Shown in pieces: positions 62,978-64,000 of a stretch of 64,000 bases of DNA (position 1 is the first letter of the stretch; every line of letters begins with the position of its first letter). The stretch covers positions 3,353,990-3,417,989 of the forward strand of contig NZ_CP022684.1 of NCBI RefSeq assembly GCF_002863865.1, given 5' to 3'. The translations under genes and the position numbers were made by a program. The stretch comes from Ketobacter alkanivorans. GTDB taxonomy: Bacteria > Pseudomonadota > Gammaproteobacteria > Pseudomonadales > Ketobacteraceae. The notes below the pieces were generated by a model that was not told the origin of the DNA, ran no database searches, and was given only the letters and a program-made list of their open reading frames with translations.

Positions 62978-64000
62978 ATGACTCAGCCTATGGATTTTGA
63001 AGGTGTTGAACGCCTTCCCCTAAAAGAATACACCGAACGCGCCTACCTCGATTACTCCATGTACGTCATTCTGGATCGGGCGCTGCCCAGTCTGGGGGAT
63101 GGGCTTAAACCGGTACAGCGTCGCATTATCTACGCTATGTCCGAGCTGGGGTTAAAGGCCAGCTCCAAGCACAAAAAATCCGCTCGTACGGTGGGTGACG
63201 TGCTGGGTAAATATCATCCTCACGGTGACAGTGCCTGTTACGAAGCCATGGTGCTGATGGCACAACCTTTCTCCTATCGCTATCCATTGGTGGACGGGCA
63301 GGGTAACTGGGGGTCCCCCGATGATCCCAAATCCTTCGCTGCCATGCGTTACACCGAATCCCGTATGGCCCCTTACGCTGAAGTGCTGTTGGCGGAGCTG
63401 GGGCAGGGCACAGTGGAGTGGCAGCCTAATTTTGATGGGTCTCTGGATGAACCTGTTGTGCTGCCTGCACGTCTACCCAATGTGCTGTTGAACGGTGCGA
63501 TGGGTATTGCGGTGGGCATGTCCACTGACATCCCCCCCCATAACCTGCGGGAGGTGGGCAACGCCTGCATCAAGCTGCTGGAAGATCCCGGTTGTTCGGT
63601 GGATGATCTGTGCGACATCGTGCAGGGCCCTGACTTTCCCACCAATGCCGAAATCATTACGCCTCGCAACGACATCATCAAGATGTACGTGACCGGGCGC
63701 GGGTCTTTGCGTATGCGCGCTCGGTATCTGATGGAAGACGGTGACATCATCATCACTGCGCTACCCCATCAAGTGTCCGGCAGTAAAGTGCTGGAACAGA
63801 TCGCCGATCAGATGAACAAGAAAAAGCTGCCCATGGTAAGCGATCTGCGGGATGAGTCGGATCACGAAAACCCTACCCGTCTGGTGGTGACGCCCCGCTC
63901 CAATCGTATTGACGTTGAGCAATTGATGGGCCACCTGTTTGCCACCACCGATCTGGAGCGTACCTATCGTGTCAATATGAACATGATCGGTAACGATGGC
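62978..64000 (+). CDS. parC: DNA topoisomerase IV subunit A ParC, 5' part (runs off the window)
   Basis: The first 341 codons of parC, from ATG 62978, with no stop before the window end. Diagnostic runs are [53 protein letters not shown] and [11 protein letters not shown], which holds the active Tyr. The ParC form [11 protein letters not shown] rather than GyrA PHGDSAVY and the start MTQPMDFEG point to ParC. The quinolone-site Ser and Glu are the usual residues. ParC with ParE unlinks daughter chromosomes. Confidence 0.95.
   Translation, partial: MTQPMDFEGVERLPLKEYTERAYLDYSMYVILDRALPSLGDGLKPVQRRIIYAMSELGLKASSKHKKSARTVGDVLGKYHPHGDSACYEAMVLMAQPFSYRYPLVDGQGNWGSPDDPKSFAAMRYTESRMAPYAEVLLAELGQGTVEWQPNFDGSLDEPVVLPARLPNVLLNGAMGIAVGMSTDIPPHNLREVGNACIKLLEDPGCSVDDLCDIVQGPDFPTNAEIITPRNDIIKMYVTGRGSLRMRARYLMEDGDIIITALPHQVSGSKVLEQIADQMNKKKLPMVSDLRDESDHENPTRLVVTPRSNRIDVEQLMGHLFATTDLERTYRVNMNMIGNDG

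Noticed and set aside
1..64000. CRISPR arrays, tRNA or rRNA genes, insertion sequences
   Set aside because: No spaced direct-repeat array, no cloverleaf or rRNA sequence and no transposase-like reading frame was recognised on either strand by reading.

Overview
The window looks like the chromosome of a free-living, probably marine, gammaproteobacterium. The supporting evidence is a complete SUF iron-sulfur operon with its own Rrf2 regulator, gammaproteobacterial RsuA and ParC, a dense set of c-di-GMP enzymes, both GlyGly-CTERM and PEP-CTERM surface proteins, and a ketone/fatty-acid oxidation cluster of the kind found in hydrocarbon-degrading marine bacteria. A position near Alcanivorax, Ketobacter or Marinobacter is a guess from gene content only. 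There are no tRNA or rRNA genes, CRISPR arrays, insertion sequences or prophage structural genes that I can see.

Layout. 0.1-6.3 kb: an alpha/beta hydrolase, an orphan VgrG whose end abuts the broken remains of a response regulator/HD-GYP gene, and a PAS-GGDEF diguanylate cyclase overlapping a DUF2007 protein. 6.3-14.8 kb: a catabolic cluster (iron alcohol dehydrogenase, FabR-like TetR regulator, Baeyer-Villiger-type monooxygenase, short-chain dehydrogenase, acyl-CoA ligase, PF10118 protein, nitronate monooxygenase-like protein) with two perfect dyads in the divergent regulatory gap. 14.9-17.4 kb: spermidine-synthase-like protein, RsmC/RlmG-type methyltransferase, RsuA. 17.4-25.1 kb: an unlisted 50-residue secreted peptide, a GlyGly-CTERM protein, a His/Arg-rich exported protein, a UvrD-like helicase, a CDF transporter, a TetR regulator, and an unusual stand-alone condensation-carrier protein that lacks the catalytic histidine. 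25.5-31.0 kb: an acyl-CoA dehydrogenase, a 7TM-sensor GGDEF/EAL protein with a dead GGDEF site, and an exported protein of unknown function.

31.1-38.0 kb: the SUF operon sufB-C-D-S-A-T-E, read leftward, diverges from a SufR-type Rrf2 regulator. The gap between them holds a strong IscR type-1-like site and a second dyad. 38.1-40.5 kb: an M48 lipoprotein protease, a second alpha/beta hydrolase and a small coiled-coil protein. 40.7-50.1 kb: a rightward signalling block. It contains a YfiR-like periplasmic protein, a CHASE8-like histidine kinase, an Rcp1-like receiver, a REC-GGDEF-EAL protein, an outer-membrane-like protein, a solute-binding lipoprotein, and a HAMP-PAS-PAS-GGDEF-EAL enzyme whose start overlaps the binding-protein stop. 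I read this as two periplasmic sensing modules feeding c-di-GMP turnover.

50.1-56.0 kb: a DUF4126-SHOCT membrane protein, a Na/Pi cotransporter, a one-membrane-span protein, and a convergent pair of GCS2-type ligase and AstE/AspA-type deacylase. 56.1-61.7 kb: a neutral ceramidase-like protein, then a two-gene holin/endolysin-like cassette without any phage genes, followed by YiaAB and PspA membrane-stress genes and a sterol-desaturase-family protein. 61.8-64.0 kb: a PEP-CTERM protein behind a near-consensus sigma-54 promoter, a Cys-rich lipoprotein, and the 5' part of parC, which runs off the window.
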